Positions 37,759-47,037 of a stretch of 64,000 nucleotides of DNA are shown here, piece by piece; positions within the stretch are counted from its first letter, which is position 1; every line of letters begins with the position of its first letter. The notes below the pieces were generated by a model. It had not been told where the DNA came from, ran no database searches, and saw only the letters and a program-made list of their open reading frames with translations. The translations under genes and the position numbers were made by a program. The DNA is from Hahella sp. KA22 (lineage in GTDB: Bacteria; Pseudomonadota; Gammaproteobacteria; Pseudomonadales; Oleiphilaceae): assembly GCF_004135205.1 (NCBI RefSeq), contig NZ_CP035490.1, positions 3,303,501 to 3,367,500 on the forward strand, written 5' to 3'.

Positions 37759-38553
37759 ATGCGATGGTATTCCTGTCCTGTCCTCTCTTGTCCTGCTATG
37801 GCGCTGGTTGCGTTGATGTTGGGCGCATCCTTGTGCCGGGCCGATGATACGATTGAAAAACTGACGTTTATGACCGAGGACTATCCCCCCTTTAATTATG
37901 TTCAGGACGACAAGCTCAAGGGGTTTTCCGTTGATTTGCTGGAGCTGATCCTGAAAAAGCTCGGCTCTAAAAAGACGCGCAAGGATATCCAGGTGCATCC
38001 CTGGGCGCGCAGCTACCGGCTTACTCTGAAAACCCCCAATACGGTTTTGTTTGTCATGACCCGGCGCGGCCCGCGGGAGAATCTCTTCAAATGGGTGGGA
38101 CCGGTGGCGGCGTCCCCGATTGTGTTGCTGGCCAAAAAAGAGCGCAATTTGAAAGTCCGCTCATCGGAAGAGGTGAAGCAATTTCACATCGCCTCCGTAC
38201 GTGAAGACATCGCTGAAATCGTACTGGATGAATACGGCGTGCCTCCCGAGAAGCGCGAGCCAGTGCCTTACCCTGAGCTGGCGGCGAAAATGCTGGAGGC
38301 GGACCGGGTGGACATGTGGGCCTACGGCGACATCGCCGCCTATTGGATCATCAAGCAGAACGGCTTTAACCCCTCTGAGTATGCGCCGGTGTATGATTTC
38401 GGCTCCGCTGGCGATAACTATTACGCCTTTAATATTGATACGCCGGACTGGATTATCGAGCGCTTTCAGAATGCGCTGGACGAGCTGAAAACGGAGATGG
38501 AGGCCAACGGCCAAACCGTTTATCAGAATATTATTGATCGCTACATCAAGTAG
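37759..38553 (+). CDS. Periplasmic solute-binding protein (SBP family 3), orphan
   Basis: 264 residues. Signal peptide cut at CRA-DD. TEDYPPFNYVQDDKLKGFSV and VHPWARSYRLTLKTPNTVLF are the family 3 pattern seen in many orphan binding proteins of marine gammaproteobacteria. GGAGG lies before the ATG. A membrane protein gene follows after 15 bp, so the two may be one unit. The ligand is unknown. Confidence 0.82.
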   Translation: MRWYSCPVLSCPAMALVALMLGASLCRADDTIEKLTFMTEDYPPFNYVQDDKLKGFSVDLLELILKKLGSKKTRKDIQVHPWARSYRLTLKTPNTVLFVMTRRGPRENLFKWVGPVAASPIVLLAKKERNLKVRSSEEVKQFHIASVREDIAEIVLDEYGVPPEKREPVPYPELAAKMLEADRVDMWAYGDIAAYWIIKQNGFNPSEYAPVYDFGSAGDNYYAFNIDTPDWIIERFQNALDELKTEMEANGQTVYQNIIDRYIK

Positions 38554-38568
38554 GAACGGACGTCCCGC

Positions 38569-39159
38569 ATGAACAAAGATCTCAGTTTCGGCGCGCTTAT
38601 GGGGCTCACTTCCGGTTTGTTGATCGCCGGCATCGGCGTGCTGCTGGAGCTGGCGGACTGGAGCGACGCCCTGTGGGTGAACTACTGGATGCCCGGCGGC
38701 GTGTTCGGCGCCGCCATCTGTCTCGGCGCCTGGCGGCGGGGCTGGAACGCCGAGCGCAAGGGGCTGCGCCTGCTGATCGTTATCGCCGCCACGATTCTGG
38801 GGTGGCGTTTGTGCTTTCTGTTCTTCATCTCATCCTGGGAGGTCGTGTCACTGGCGCTGATGGGCGCAGTAGGCGCCTGCGTCACCGCCATCGGCGTTAT
38901 CCTCGCCTGGCGCATACGCGCCTGGTTGATCTTTTTGGCGTCATTCACTCTGGCTGGCGCCGCGGGCGGCGTGGTGGACTTCGTGCTGATCAACAGTCTG
39001 CCTGAGATCGCCAAAGGCGCCGTCTGGCATGGCTTTTGGGAAAGCGCGGCGATTTTCCCCGTTTGGCAGGCGATAACGCTGGCCTGCGCCCTTGCTGTAG
39101 GCGGCCCCCAGCCCGTCAGACAGGGCTTCCCAACGCCCAAAATAAGTAAACGTCGTTAA
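38569..39159 (+). CDS. Inner-membrane protein of unknown family
   Basis: 196 residues with about five or six membrane helices, beginning GALMGLTSGLLIAGIGVLL and ending in a basic tail (PTPKISKRR). GGAACGG precedes the start, which is 15 bp after the binding-protein gene. I recognise no transporter signature. Co-transcription might mean a sensory or uptake link with the binding protein, but this rests on position alone. Confidence 0.65.
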   Translation: MNKDLSFGALMGLTSGLLIAGIGVLLELADWSDALWVNYWMPGGVFGAAICLGAWRRGWNAERKGLRLLIVIAATILGWRLCFLFFISSWEVVSLALMGAVGACVTAIGVILAWRIRAWLIFLASFTLAGAAGGVVDFVLINSLPEIAKGAVWHGFWESAAIFPVWQAITLACALAVGGPQPVRQGFPTPKISKRR

Positions 39160-39333
39160 ATTAAATTTGCGTAACCCTTGATCCCCGACTAGCCTTTCAG
39201 CTATCCAGTTAGCGGTCCCTGCATTACCGGCGAGCCAAGGTCGGCGACAATACTTTTTTCTTTTAAAAACAGGAGCGAAGCCGGTAGGAGAGACTGGATT
39301 GAATTGCGTTTCCAATTAATGGAGGAAAAGACA

Positions 39334-40737
39334 ATGCAATCCAGAACAAAAATAAAAACAGCGGTATTTCTAGGTCTTCTTGGCAGTTCAGTTGGCGTAT
39401 CCGCAGAAATGGGCGATTACTCATTCTGGGATACCTTGGGCAACCTGATCTGGCCCCGGGGTGCGAACAACCCGGTCACGCAGGAGCAGCAAAACGCAGC
39501 GCAGTATCCCTTGACGCCCAACCCCTCCGAAGTTGCAGACGGCTTCAAGCCCGGAGCCTATCTGCAATGGCAGACCATTCAATTACATCCGGACACCGGC
39601 GCAATTTGCGGCAACGGCTCGCCTTATAAATTCTTCGTCAATCGCGTGGCGCACACCAGCAACACAGTGATTTATATGGAAGGCGGCGGCGCCTGCTGGG
39701 ATTATGAAAGCTGCACCGGTCAGACCGGTATTCGCGGCGCTCGTAATCCGAATGGCATTCCCGATGACTACATGAGTCTGCAGAATCCTTCCGCCAGTCT
39801 GGTGAGCCCATTCGTGTTCCGTCTGCACCCCTGGACCCGCACCAAAACCCAGAACTGGAACATGGTGTACATTCCCTACTGCACCGGGGACATCTATACC
39901 GGGGATAAGGTCGCCATCTACGACGACCCCTCCGGCGAACATGACCCTCTGGTGTGGCGGCATAACGGCGTGCGTAATACACGCGCAGTGGTGGCCTGGC
40001 TGAAGAACAACTTGGAGCGCCCCGGGCAAATGCTGATGACCGGATGCAGCGCCGGCGGCGCGGGCTCATTCGCCAACTATCACCCGGTGCGTCGCGATAT
40101 GGACCCCGGCAAGGCCTACCTGATCAATGACTCCGGACCCATCTTCCCGGCGCCGGTGACCGGCTCGGAAGAAGAGTACCCGTCCCTGAAACTGCAGAAC
40201 ACTATTCGCAATGTGTGGGGGCTGGATGGCGACGGCGACGGACCATTGTATTATCTCCGCAACGAACTGCCGTCATTGGATCTGAACGATCTGGGCACGC
40301 TGTACACCGCACTGGGCGAGCATTATCCGAATGACCGTCTGGGTCATACGCACTTCTGGGATGACCTCAATTACTCTTCTTATTCCTATGAGCGTTTCTA
40401 TGACGACATCAATAACGAGCCGGACGAAGAGAAGCGCAAGCAGAGAATTCATCAGCGCTGGTACAAAGACACCAGCCACCTGATGACCTCACTGGACGGC
40501 TATGATAACTGGGGCTACTACATTCCGCGCTTCCGCGATGTGAATGAAAGCCACTGCACCAGCATCATCGAGTTCAACAATGCGGACATTCAGGAAGATG
40601 GACTGGAGTTGGGCGACTTCGTGAATAATGTGATGGAAGGCTCCGGCCCGGTCATGTCCGCTTCGGAAGAAGACTCCGTCAGCGATTATCAGAAAGGCTT
40701 CAACCTGCTGTACTGGCTGTTGGATCAGCTGCTGTAA
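39334..40737 (+). CDS. Secreted pectinacetylesterase/Notum-family hydrolase
   Basis: 467 residues from ATG 39334 with GGAGG upstream. Signal peptide cut at VSA-EM. The nucleophile motif GCSAGGAG has Ser239; the oxyanion segment YMEGGGACWDYESC and YIPYCTGDIYTGD are typical of the pectinacetylesterase/Notum family (PF03283). The last His needed for the triad probably lies in NESHCTSIIEF. Substrates could be acetylated polysaccharide or lipid-like esters; a plant-pectin role is uncertain for a marine bacterium. Confidence 0.85.
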   Translation: MQSRTKIKTAVFLGLLGSSVGVSAEMGDYSFWDTLGNLIWPRGANNPVTQEQQNAAQYPLTPNPSEVADGFKPGAYLQWQTIQLHPDTGAICGNGSPYKFFVNRVAHTSNTVIYMEGGGACWDYESCTGQTGIRGARNPNGIPDDYMSLQNPSASLVSPFVFRLHPWTRTKTQNWNMVYIPYCTGDIYTGDKVAIYDDPSGEHDPLVWRHNGVRNTRAVVAWLKNNLERPGQMLMTGCSAGGAGSFANYHPVRRDMDPGKAYLINDSGPIFPAPVTGSEEEYPSLKLQNTIRNVWGLDGDGDGPLYYLRNELPSLDLNDLGTLYTALGEHYPNDRLGHTHFWDDLNYSSYSYERFYDDINNEPDEEKRKQRIHQRWYKDTSHLMTSLDGYDNWGYYIPRFRDVNESHCTSIIEFNNADIQEDGLELGDFVNNVMEGSGPVMSASEEDSVSDYQKGFNLLYWLLDQLL

Positions 40738-40772
40738 ACCGCTCTGACCGGTGAGTTGATACGTTGCGAATA

Positions 40773-40793
40773 AGCCCCCGTTCGGGGGCTTTT
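40773..40793 (+). terminator. Rho-independent terminator
   Basis: AGCCCCC-GTTC-GGGGGCT followed by TTT, 35 bases after the esterase stop. Confidence 0.88.
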
Positions 40794-40854
40794 CTGTGTT
40801 TGAAGCGTCGGGGGCGAATAGGTGAGTGGGGGGGCTGCCTGCCTGCGATCAGGA

Positions 40855-41565
40855 TTAATTCGTCGCCTCGCTGCTGTCCAGCGCATATGCCTGCTTGAGC
40901 TCTTCGTTCAGGCGCTGGGCGAGATAATCGTCGCGACTGAGTCCATTGGGATAATGGGTCATCGCCAGCACTTCCTTCACTATCTCCGCTTCGCGTTTCT
41001 TGTACTCGGCGAACCGTGGGTCCGGGTTGTCTTTGAATTCCTGCATGCGCGCTTCACCCGCCTGCTTGTACTGCTGAATCAGCTCTATGCCCTTGGCTTT
41101 GGCTTCCGGGTCGTTGGGAGTGATTTTCAACAACGCCAGTTTCATGATCAATCCCTCCGCCGCAGAGAGCTTGTGCTCTTTTTCCAGACGGTCGATGTTT
41201 TGCTCCGCGCGGGAAAATTTTTCCCGGCGGGTGGCGCTGTCCATTTGCTCCGCATGTTGCAGCAGCTCGCGATAATCACGTCCATAATCGAAGTAGGACT
41301 GGTATTCCGCATAACGCTCCAGCGCCTGGTCTTCCAAAAGCGTGTCCTGATCTTTGGCGAGGCTGGAAGGGCGCGCCTGGGCGGAAAAGTTTTGCATTCC
41401 GATGGGGAGAAATGCGTTGGCGTCATTAACGGCGACGGTGGCTTCGGGAGATGTGTTCGTGTTGGTGTCGGATGGAGACGGGGAGGCGGAGCCTCCCAGC
41501 AGCCAGGTGGAGAGCCCCAGTGTGGCTGTTATGAGGGCAATGCCGAAATAGGCTTTGGGTGTCAT
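40855..41565 (-). CDS. Anchored helical protein of unknown function
   Basis: 236 residues from ATG 41565, with AAGGAG upstream; an upstream ATG at 41598 lacks one. A hydrophobic segment (residues 6-24) anchors a mostly helical, charged periplasmic domain. The YFDYGRDYREL segment recalls the FDY of lipase foldases, but other foldase signatures are absent and the protein is short. I assign no function. It is convergent with the esterase gene. Confidence 0.6.
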   Translation of the reverse strand: MTPKAYFGIALITATLGLSTWLLGGSASPSPSDTNTNTSPEATVAVNDANAFLPIGMQNFSAQARPSSLAKDQDTLLEDQALERYAEYQSYFDYGRDYRELLQHAEQMDSATRREKFSRAEQNIDRLEKEHKLSAAEGLIMKLALLKITPNDPEAKAKGIELIQQYKQAGEARMQEFKDNPDPRFAEYKKREAEIVKEVLAMTHYPNGLSRDDYLAQRLNEELKQAYALDSSEATN

Positions 41566-41748
41566 GATCAGTCTCCTTTTTCTTATTTGAATATCCAATG
41601 GTGAGAGATCTTCTCATTTACAAATATAGCCCCCTAATCGGGGTTTAATAAAATTTTTTCTTTTTGTGCATCCAAATTGATAACTGGCGTCGTCTTGATA
41701 AGTGAAGACATTCGAAAACCCAAAAAAATTATTGAGGAGACGCCTGAT

Positions 41749-42192
41749 ATGAAATTCAAAAGCTTTACCGTTCTGGCCGCTGCAATGATGCTGACTGCTT
41801 GCGCCGCTAACTCTCAAAATCATGCCGGCGAGCCGGTTTCCAGCAGAGATACGTCTCTTGGCTCCATCATGACCGACAAGCAGGGCATGACGCTGTACAC
41901 CTTCACTAAAGATGCGGCCGGCGTCTCCAACTGTAATGGCGGTTGCGCGGAAAACTGGCCTCCATTCATGGCTGGCGCATCCGCTCATGATACCGGCAAG
42001 TTCACTATCATTACCCGCGTGGACGGCTCCAAGCAGTGGGCGTATGAGAGCAAGCCTCTGTACTTGTGGGTAGGCGACCGCGCGCCCGGTGATGTGACGG
42101 GGCATGGCGTCAAGAACGTCTGGTTCACAGTGAAAATGGACTCGGCGAAAAGCCACAAGCAAAGCAATTACAACAGCAGCAGTTACTATTAA
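41749..42192 (+). CDS. COG4315-type lipoprotein (secreted repeat, PF03640)
   Basis: 147 residues from ATG 41749, with GAGGAG upstream. Lipobox LTAC (Cys at about 18). Two repeats of the family are seen: GMTLYTFTKD..VSNCNGGCAENWPP and KPLYLWVGDRAPGDVTGHG. Members are predicted outer-membrane or periplasmic lipoproteins of unknown biochemical role, often next to ECF sigma genes. The sigma gene here is 186 bp downstream on the same strand, so a regulatory link is possible. Confidence 0.85.
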   Translation: MKFKSFTVLAAAMMLTACAANSQNHAGEPVSSRDTSLGSIMTDKQGMTLYTFTKDAAGVSNCNGGCAENWPPFMAGASAHDTGKFTIITRVDGSKQWAYESKPLYLWVGDRAPGDVTGHGVKNVWFTVKMDSAKSHKQSNYNSSSYY

Positions 42193-42242
42193 TCGGGCAG
42201 ACAAACAGCTTCCTTCTATTTGTCTGTAACGTCAGGCCCTGT

Positions 42243-42283
42243 CTCCCGCGGCTAGCCGCCGCGCAGGCGTCTCGTAGCGGGAG
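42243..42283 (+). terminator. GC-rich inverted repeat between lipoprotein and sigma genes
   Basis: CTCCCGC pairs with GCGGGAG around a 27-base region with more internal pairing. No T-tract; may be a weak terminator or leader structure. Confidence 0.3.
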
Positions 42284-42378
42284 CGTAGAAACGAAAATCC
42301 GTCGCAAACGCCAAGTCCGACTGGTATGCGGCGGCTACCTGGATATAATGCCTGGGAACCTTCGGGGGAATCGATCAG

Positions 42379-42954
42379 GTGAATTCAATTCAGGAGCCGT
42401 CTTTGAAGACCGCAACCGACACAGATTGGTCTGTGGAGCTGTCGCCGCTGTTGCGCCGCATCGTAGACCAGGACCGAGCCGCGCTGAAGCGTCTGTATGA
42501 TTTAACCGGCGCCAGGTTGATGGGCGTCGCCATGCGCATACTGCAGGATGAAGGCGAAGCCGCCGATCTGCTGCAGGAAGTGTACATGAAGCTGTGGCGG
42601 CAAGCGTCCCAGTATTCAGGCGCCGGGTCCGCCTGGGGCTGGCTCTGCGTGCTGACCCGCAACGCTGCTCTGGACAAGCTGAAGAGCCGACAGCGCAAGC
42701 GTGAAGATCTCATGGATGATGTAGAGCCGCTGATGGCGGATCTGGCTGGCGAGGGGTGCGGACTGGCGGACCAGGAAGGCATGCGACAGTGCCTTGAAAA
42801 ATTGAATGAAGAGCCTCGTAAAGCGATTTTATTGTCTTATATCCACGGATACAGCCACGGCGAACTGGAAACTCGGCTAGAGCGCCCATTAGGGACGATC
42901 AAAGCCTGGATCAGACGCGGACTGCAGGAGTTAAAACAATGTCTCGAAGCATGA
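42379..42954 (+). CDS. ECF sigma-70 family sigma factor
   Basis: 191 residues from a GTG start with GGGGGAA upstream. Region 2 is ALKRLYDLTGARLMGVAMRI..ADLLQEVYMKLWRQ and region 4 is KAILLSYIHGYSHGELETRL followed by LGTIKAWIRRGLQELKQ. The paired anti-sigma gene overlaps by 16 bases. Pairs of this kind (sigma plus RskA-type anti-sigma) usually respond to oxidative or envelope stress and control their own operon. Confidence 0.92.
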   Translation: MNSIQEPSLKTATDTDWSVELSPLLRRIVDQDRAALKRLYDLTGARLMGVAMRILQDEGEAADLLQEVYMKLWRQASQYSGAGSAWGWLCVLTRNAALDKLKSRQRKREDLMDDVEPLMADLAGEGCGLADQEGMRQCLEKLNEEPRKAILLSYIHGYSHGELETRLERPLGTIKAWIRRGLQELKQCLEA

Positions 42955-43703
42955 GATATAAAAACGCCACAGTTTGCGACCATCTGGCGAGTCAATATGT
43001 GGCGGGGGCGATGAGCGCCAGAGTACGTCGACGCATGGAAACTCTGATGCGCGACTATCGTGAAATAGATACGGCGGTGGCCTACTGGTCAGATTTGATG
43101 ACGCCGATGCAGGAGAGTCTGCCGGCGCAACAACCGCCTGTGGATCTGTGGGCGAAGATAGACGCCGCGACGGCGCCGGCCGCGAAGCCACAAACGGTCA
43201 GGGCGCAGGCGCAGGCAGTCAAAACCAGTTGGCTGGCCAGTTTCTGGGAAAATCTCGCCATGTGGCGCTTCTCCGCGATGGCGGGAACAGCGGCGTCAGT
43301 GGTGTTCGCGGTGGCGTTGCTTTGGAACGTCATGGGCGGCGCGCCGGGACGAGGGGCTGATTACATGGCCCCGATGAGTCGCAACGGTCAGGTGGCGCTG
43401 GTGATCTCCGCCTACAAAGGCGAGGAGCCGGGAACCTCTCAGTTGGTGACCCAGTGGTCCAAACGTTTCCAGGACAAACCCTCAGGCCCGCTGCATTTGT
43501 GGGCTGAGAAAATGGATGACCATAGTCTGGTGTATCTGGGGCAGATTGACTCAGGTAAAGAAAACTGGACCCTGACCTCCGCGGAATGGAAAGTCATCGC
43601 CAACAGCAGCCGTCTGTTGATCAATGACAACCCTTCCACGCTGGATGTCGCCGCAGTTACCTTCGAAGGTCCCTGTGTCCAGCTAAACGCCTGGAAGAGC
43701 TAA
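42939..43703 (+). CDS. RskA-family anti-sigma factor
   Basis: 254 residues. The N-terminal zinc-less anti-sigma helix region LASQYVAGAMSARVRRRMETLM binds the sigma factor. One membrane helix (about 107-127, SAMAGTAASVVFAVALLWNV) leads to a periplasmic RskA domain (about 150-254). It overlaps the sigma gene, giving balanced translation. Release of sigma probably needs an extracytoplasmic signal; the trigger is unknown. Confidence 0.88.
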   Translation: MSRSMRYKNATVCDHLASQYVAGAMSARVRRRMETLMRDYREIDTAVAYWSDLMTPMQESLPAQQPPVDLWAKIDAATAPAAKPQTVRAQAQAVKTSWLASFWENLAMWRFSAMAGTAASVVFAVALLWNVMGGAPGRGADYMAPMSRNGQVALVISAYKGEEPGTSQLVTQWSKRFQDKPSGPLHLWAEKMDDHSLVYLGQIDSGKENWTLTSAEWKVIANSSRLLINDNPSTLDVAAVTFEGPCVQLNAWKS

Positions 43704-43752
43704 AGCGTCGGATATCCAGAGTAAAGCTGGACAAGCCAGGATAACTGAATAA

Positions 43753-43797
43753 AATTGCGCGGACTCTGATCAATGATGATCGGGCCGCGCATTTTTT
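43753..43797 (+). terminator. Rho-independent terminator of the sigma/anti-sigma unit
   Basis: TTGCGCGG and CCGCGCA form a stem with internal GATCA/TGATC pairing, followed by a T-rich tract (TTTTTT). Confidence 0.78.
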
Positions 43798-43823
43798 ATT
43801 CCCAGATATTCAGAGACCGTCCC

Positions 43824-44405
43824 ATGGAAAACCCATATCAGGCGCCGCAGGCCGAATTGGATACGCACGGCGAATCTTCAACCCCTTTCTTCACCACCTC
43901 GATTACCAAGCTGATTGTCTTATACATCGCTACGTTGGGGTTTTATCGCCTCTATTGGTTTTACAAACACTGGAAAGCGCTGCAGGTTCACGAAGGGCTT
44001 AAAGTCGCGCCGGTATGGCGCTCTATATTCAGCATCTTCTTCACGCATTCTCTTTTCAAACATATTGCTAACAGCCATCAGGAGCGGGGCCTGGGAAGCT
44101 GGGGCGCTCACGCCATGATGGCGACCTTGTATGTGCTGATGACGGTTGGAGGCGAGCTCGCCGCCCGTATACAGACGAGCGACGTTTTCGGCGTCTGGGA
44201 TATTGCGCTACTCGTGACGTCTATTATCCCTCTTTACACGTTGTACGAAGCGCAAACCTATGCAAACCGCGTCAATCAAGACCCTGACGGGGAGAGCAAC
44301 AGCCGCTTCAGTCCATGGAATATTCTGTTTGTCTTTATGGGGGTCGCTATCTGGGGAACGGTCGCGTTTGCCATCCTTGCTCAGTTCACTACCATTCTGG
44401 ACTGA
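43824..44405 (+). CDS. DUF4234-like multi-span membrane protein
   Basis: 193 residues from ATG 43824, beginning MENPYQAPQAEL, a common start for small membrane proteins in this group; an upstream frame from 43773 lies in the terminator. About four membrane helices and the motif LYWFYKHWKALQ. No activity is known for such proteins. No strong ribosome site is seen at 43824. Confidence 0.68.
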   Translation: MENPYQAPQAELDTHGESSTPFFTTSITKLIVLYIATLGFYRLYWFYKHWKALQVHEGLKVAPVWRSIFSIFFTHSLFKHIANSHQERGLGSWGAHAMMATLYVLMTVGGELAARIQTSDVFGVWDIALLVTSIIPLYTLYEAQTYANRVNQDPDGESNSRFSPWNILFVFMGVAIWGTVAFAILAQFTTILD

Positions 44406-44423
44406 TTATTCCGCACATCCTCT

Positions 44424-44446
44424 GGGAGTCATGGTTTATGACTCCC
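44424..44446 (+). terminator. Perfect hairpin after the 43824-44405 gene
   Basis: GGGAGTCAT-GGTTT-ATGACTCCC, 9-bp perfect stem 18 bases after the stop; no T-tract follows. Confidence 0.45.
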
Positions 44447-44603
44447 CAATCTCCCCCTCAAATTCCCCCTCTAAACCTGACTTGGATGGATGTCCGTTCA
44501 CGTCGTCGCGACTAATGTTAATCCGTGGATGCGCGTGGGTGTTTAACCCCGACGGGCCATCCATGTAAGGAGTTAACAATAATAAGCTTGCGGGAGAGCT
44601 GAC

Positions 44604-46343
44604 ATGGTCATGGATAACGTAAATAACAAGAATGGCGATAGCAGGTTGGGCGAGGGCGTGAAGCGGCTAGCAGTGGCTGCAGTCTGTGCGGGAACGCTGT
44701 GCGCCGCCGGCAGTGGCTATGGCGAAGTGAATCGTCATGCCTCGGTGATGGTGCATCTGTTCGAATGGAGCTGGGAGGATGTGGCGCAGGAGTGCGAGCA
44801 ATATCTGGGGCCGAAGGGATTCACTGCGGTGCAGGTGTCGCCGCCGCAGGCGCATATCGGCGGCGCCCAATGGTGGACTAGATATCAACCCGTCAGCTAT
44901 GTGTTGAACAGTCGTAGCGGCGACCGGGAGCGCTTCCGGAACATGACGCAACGATGCGCTGCGGCGGGTGTGGATGTGTATGCGGATCTGGTGATCAATC
45001 ACATGGCTTCCACCGGATTCGACTTTCCTGACGTCCCCTATGGCGTCAATGACTTCCATAACTGGAACTGCGGCGGCATTAACTATGGCGACGCCAATCA
45101 GGTCTGGAACTGCGATCTGGTGGGCTTGAAAGACCTGAAGACAGAGAGCGATTACGTGCGCGGCAAAATCGCGGATTATATGAACGACCTGGTCAGCCTG
45201 GGAGTAAAAGGCTTTCGTATCGACGCCGCCAAGCACATGCCGCCTGCCGACATTGAGAATATCGTCAGTCGCGTTCAAGGCTCACCCTATATCTTTCAGG
45301 AAGTGATCCGGGCGTCGGGAGAGGCGGTGCAGCCGGAGATGTACACCCATATCGCCGATGTCACTGAGTTTCAAATGGAGCGCGATCTGGCCTGGCATTT
45401 TCGCAATGGGCGCATGGCGAACCTGGCTGACTTTTCCCAGTGGGGCGGCCGTGTCGCCAGCAGCGACGCCATGGTGTTCGTCGCCAATCACGACGACCAA
45501 CGCCAGCACCCGGAATGGGCGCTGACCTGGAATGATCCTCAGGGCATGTACTATATCGCCAATATTTTCATGCTCGCTTATCCCTATGGCTATCCCAGAG
45601 TGATGTCCAGCTATTACTTCAATGATCATGATCAGGGGCCGCCGAATTCCGGTCCGCACACCGGCGGCGCCTGCGGCGTGGACTGGGTGTGCGAGCACCG
45701 TTGGGGCGGGATTGGCAATATGGCGAAATTCCGTCAGGTCACCGCCGCCAACGCTTATCTCTCTAATGTGTCCCGCGATGGAGACAATCGGCTGGCGTTT
45801 GGACGCGGCGGACTCGGCTTTGTGGCGCTGAACAATGACACTGGAGCTTGGAGCGCCTCGCTGAATACCGGTTTGTCGGCGGGAGAGTACTGCGACATTC
45901 TGCATGGCGATTACGTCAAAGGCGTCTGCACGGGCGCCACGGTTTTCGTGGACAACGCAGGCTATGCTTCCATAAATGTCGCCGGCCGCGACGCCATGGC
46001 GATTCACGTGGAGGCCAGAGTGGCGGATTGTCCGCAGTGTCAGTCGCAAAGGGTGGATGTCTCCTTTGCCTGCGATGACGGCCAAACCCAATGGGGGCAA
46101 AGCGTCTACGCCGTAGGCAATCTCCCTGAACTGGGTGGCTGGAGCCCCGCAGGAGCCGTCAAACTGGAGCCATCCGCCTATCCGGTATGGAGCGGCGTCA
46201 TCTCCGTCCCCGCTGGAACACAGGTCGAGTGGAAGTGCCTGAAGCGTGACGAAAACAACGCTGGTGCGGGAATTGAGTGGCAGCCCGGAAGCAATACCGT
46301 ATTCAACACTGACTCGGTCAACGCCACTCGCGGCGGCTGGTGA
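44604..46343 (+). CDS. Secreted alpha-amylase (GH13) with CBM20 starch-binding domain
   Basis: 579 residues. Signal peptide cut near GYG-EVN. The GH13 domain has LVINHM, the nucleophile in GFRIDAAKHM, the acid/base in YIFQEVI and the transition-state Asp in FVANHDDQR. The C-terminal 95 residues are a CBM20 domain (VSFACDDGQTQWGQSVYAVG, ELGGWSPAGAVKLEP, WKCLKRDE). It hydrolyses starch outside the cell. GGGAGAG precedes the ATG. MalZ downstream can finish the products inside. Confidence 0.94.
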   Translation: MVMDNVNNKNGDSRLGEGVKRLAVAAVCAGTLCAAGSGYGEVNRHASVMVHLFEWSWEDVAQECEQYLGPKGFTAVQVSPPQAHIGGAQWWTRYQPVSYVLNSRSGDRERFRNMTQRCAAAGVDVYADLVINHMASTGFDFPDVPYGVNDFHNWNCGGINYGDANQVWNCDLVGLKDLKTESDYVRGKIADYMNDLVSLGVKGFRIDAAKHMPPADIENIVSRVQGSPYIFQEVIRASGEAVQPEMYTHIADVTEFQMERDLAWHFRNGRMANLADFSQWGGRVASSDAMVFVANHDDQRQHPEWALTWNDPQGMYYIANIFMLAYPYGYPRVMSSYYFNDHDQGPPNSGPHTGGACGVDWVCEHRWGGIGNMAKFRQVTAANAYLSNVSRDGDNRLAFGRGGLGFVALNNDTGAWSASLNTGLSAGEYCDILHGDYVKGVCTGATVFVDNAGYASINVAGRDAMAIHVEARVADCPQCQSQRVDVSFACDDGQTQWGQSVYAVGNLPELGGWSPAGAVKLEPSAYPVWSGVISVPAGTQVEWKCLKRDENNAGAGIEWQPGSNTVFNTDSVNATRGGW

Positions 46344-46407
46344 TTGGAAAAGTCGTAACTGAAAACCCATGACCGAGAACGCATGATAGAAAACGAGCCT
46401 CTGAAAA

Positions 46408-46438
46408 AAACAAGATCCGGTTTCGCCGGGTCTTGTTT
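46408..46438 (+). terminator. Rho-independent terminator after alpha-amylase
   Basis: AAACAAGATCCGG-TTTCG-CCGGGTCTTGTTT, 13-bp stem with one wobble pair, T-tract included. Confidence 0.87.
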
Positions 46439-46560
46439 GAGTGAGACGCCGTGTATCCAATTGTAGGTTCATGCATGTCTCCTGAGTTTCAAAAAGAAAG
46501 CTGCTCTATACTTCCTCGTTATCTTCTCTGGATACCCATTCCCTGAATGCGCGACGAATC

Positions 46561-46980
46561 ATGCTGAATAAGAAAAAATTCCTGACTGAGTTGGCGTTGA
46601 AAAATGCGGCGTTATTGTTGGTCATTGCGCCGGCGATGATTCTGTTTACCCTGAACAGCATGCAGCATATGGAGGCGGGTAATCAGTCCGCCATTCTGGC
46701 TGTTATCGGCTTATTGATGGCGTCGGCGATTGTAGGAATATTCGAGACTACCTATCAGAAATCCGTATTGGAGAAGCCGCTGCAACGCTGGCTGGCGCAC
46801 TTGACCAAAGCGTTGCTGTATATCGGTGTGACGGAGTTGATGGCCATCGCAATCGCCGCGGTGGGGACGACCTATCCGTTCTGGGACGATCCGCTGATCT
46901 GGGCGTTATCGCCGATTTATCTGGCTTTGTATCTGTTTGATTGCTGGGACGGTTTGATCGCCGCGGACAGCCTGTCCTGA
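46561..46980 (+). CDS. Small membrane protein, unknown
   Basis: 139 residues with about four membrane helices (ALLLVIAPAMILFTL, SAILAVIGLLMASAIVGIF, LLYIGVTELMAIAIAAVG, LIWALSPIYLALYLF). No ribosome site is strong. Composition is that of an integral inner-membrane protein; no family is recognised. It is convergent with malZ. Confidence 0.6.
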   Translation: MLNKKKFLTELALKNAALLLVIAPAMILFTLNSMQHMEAGNQSAILAVIGLLMASAIVGIFETTYQKSVLEKPLQRWLAHLTKALLYIGVTELMAIAIAAVGTTYPFWDDPLIWALSPIYLALYLFDCWDGLIAADSLS

Positions 46981-47037
46981 TCATCGCGCCGGGCCTGCAA
47001 TCGACGGTTCAACAGGCCCGGTGCGCTATTGCGTTTG

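Noticed and set aside
40855-41565. Lipase-specific foldase (LifO) for the unknown anchored helical protein
   Set aside because: Only a YFDY fragment matches; no lipase gene is near, the protein is too short and the rest of the foldase pattern is missing.
45282-46472. Minus-strand open frame of 396 codons opposite the alpha-amylase
   Set aside because: Shadow of the amylase catalytic and CBM20 domains; also runs through the terminator at 46408-46438.
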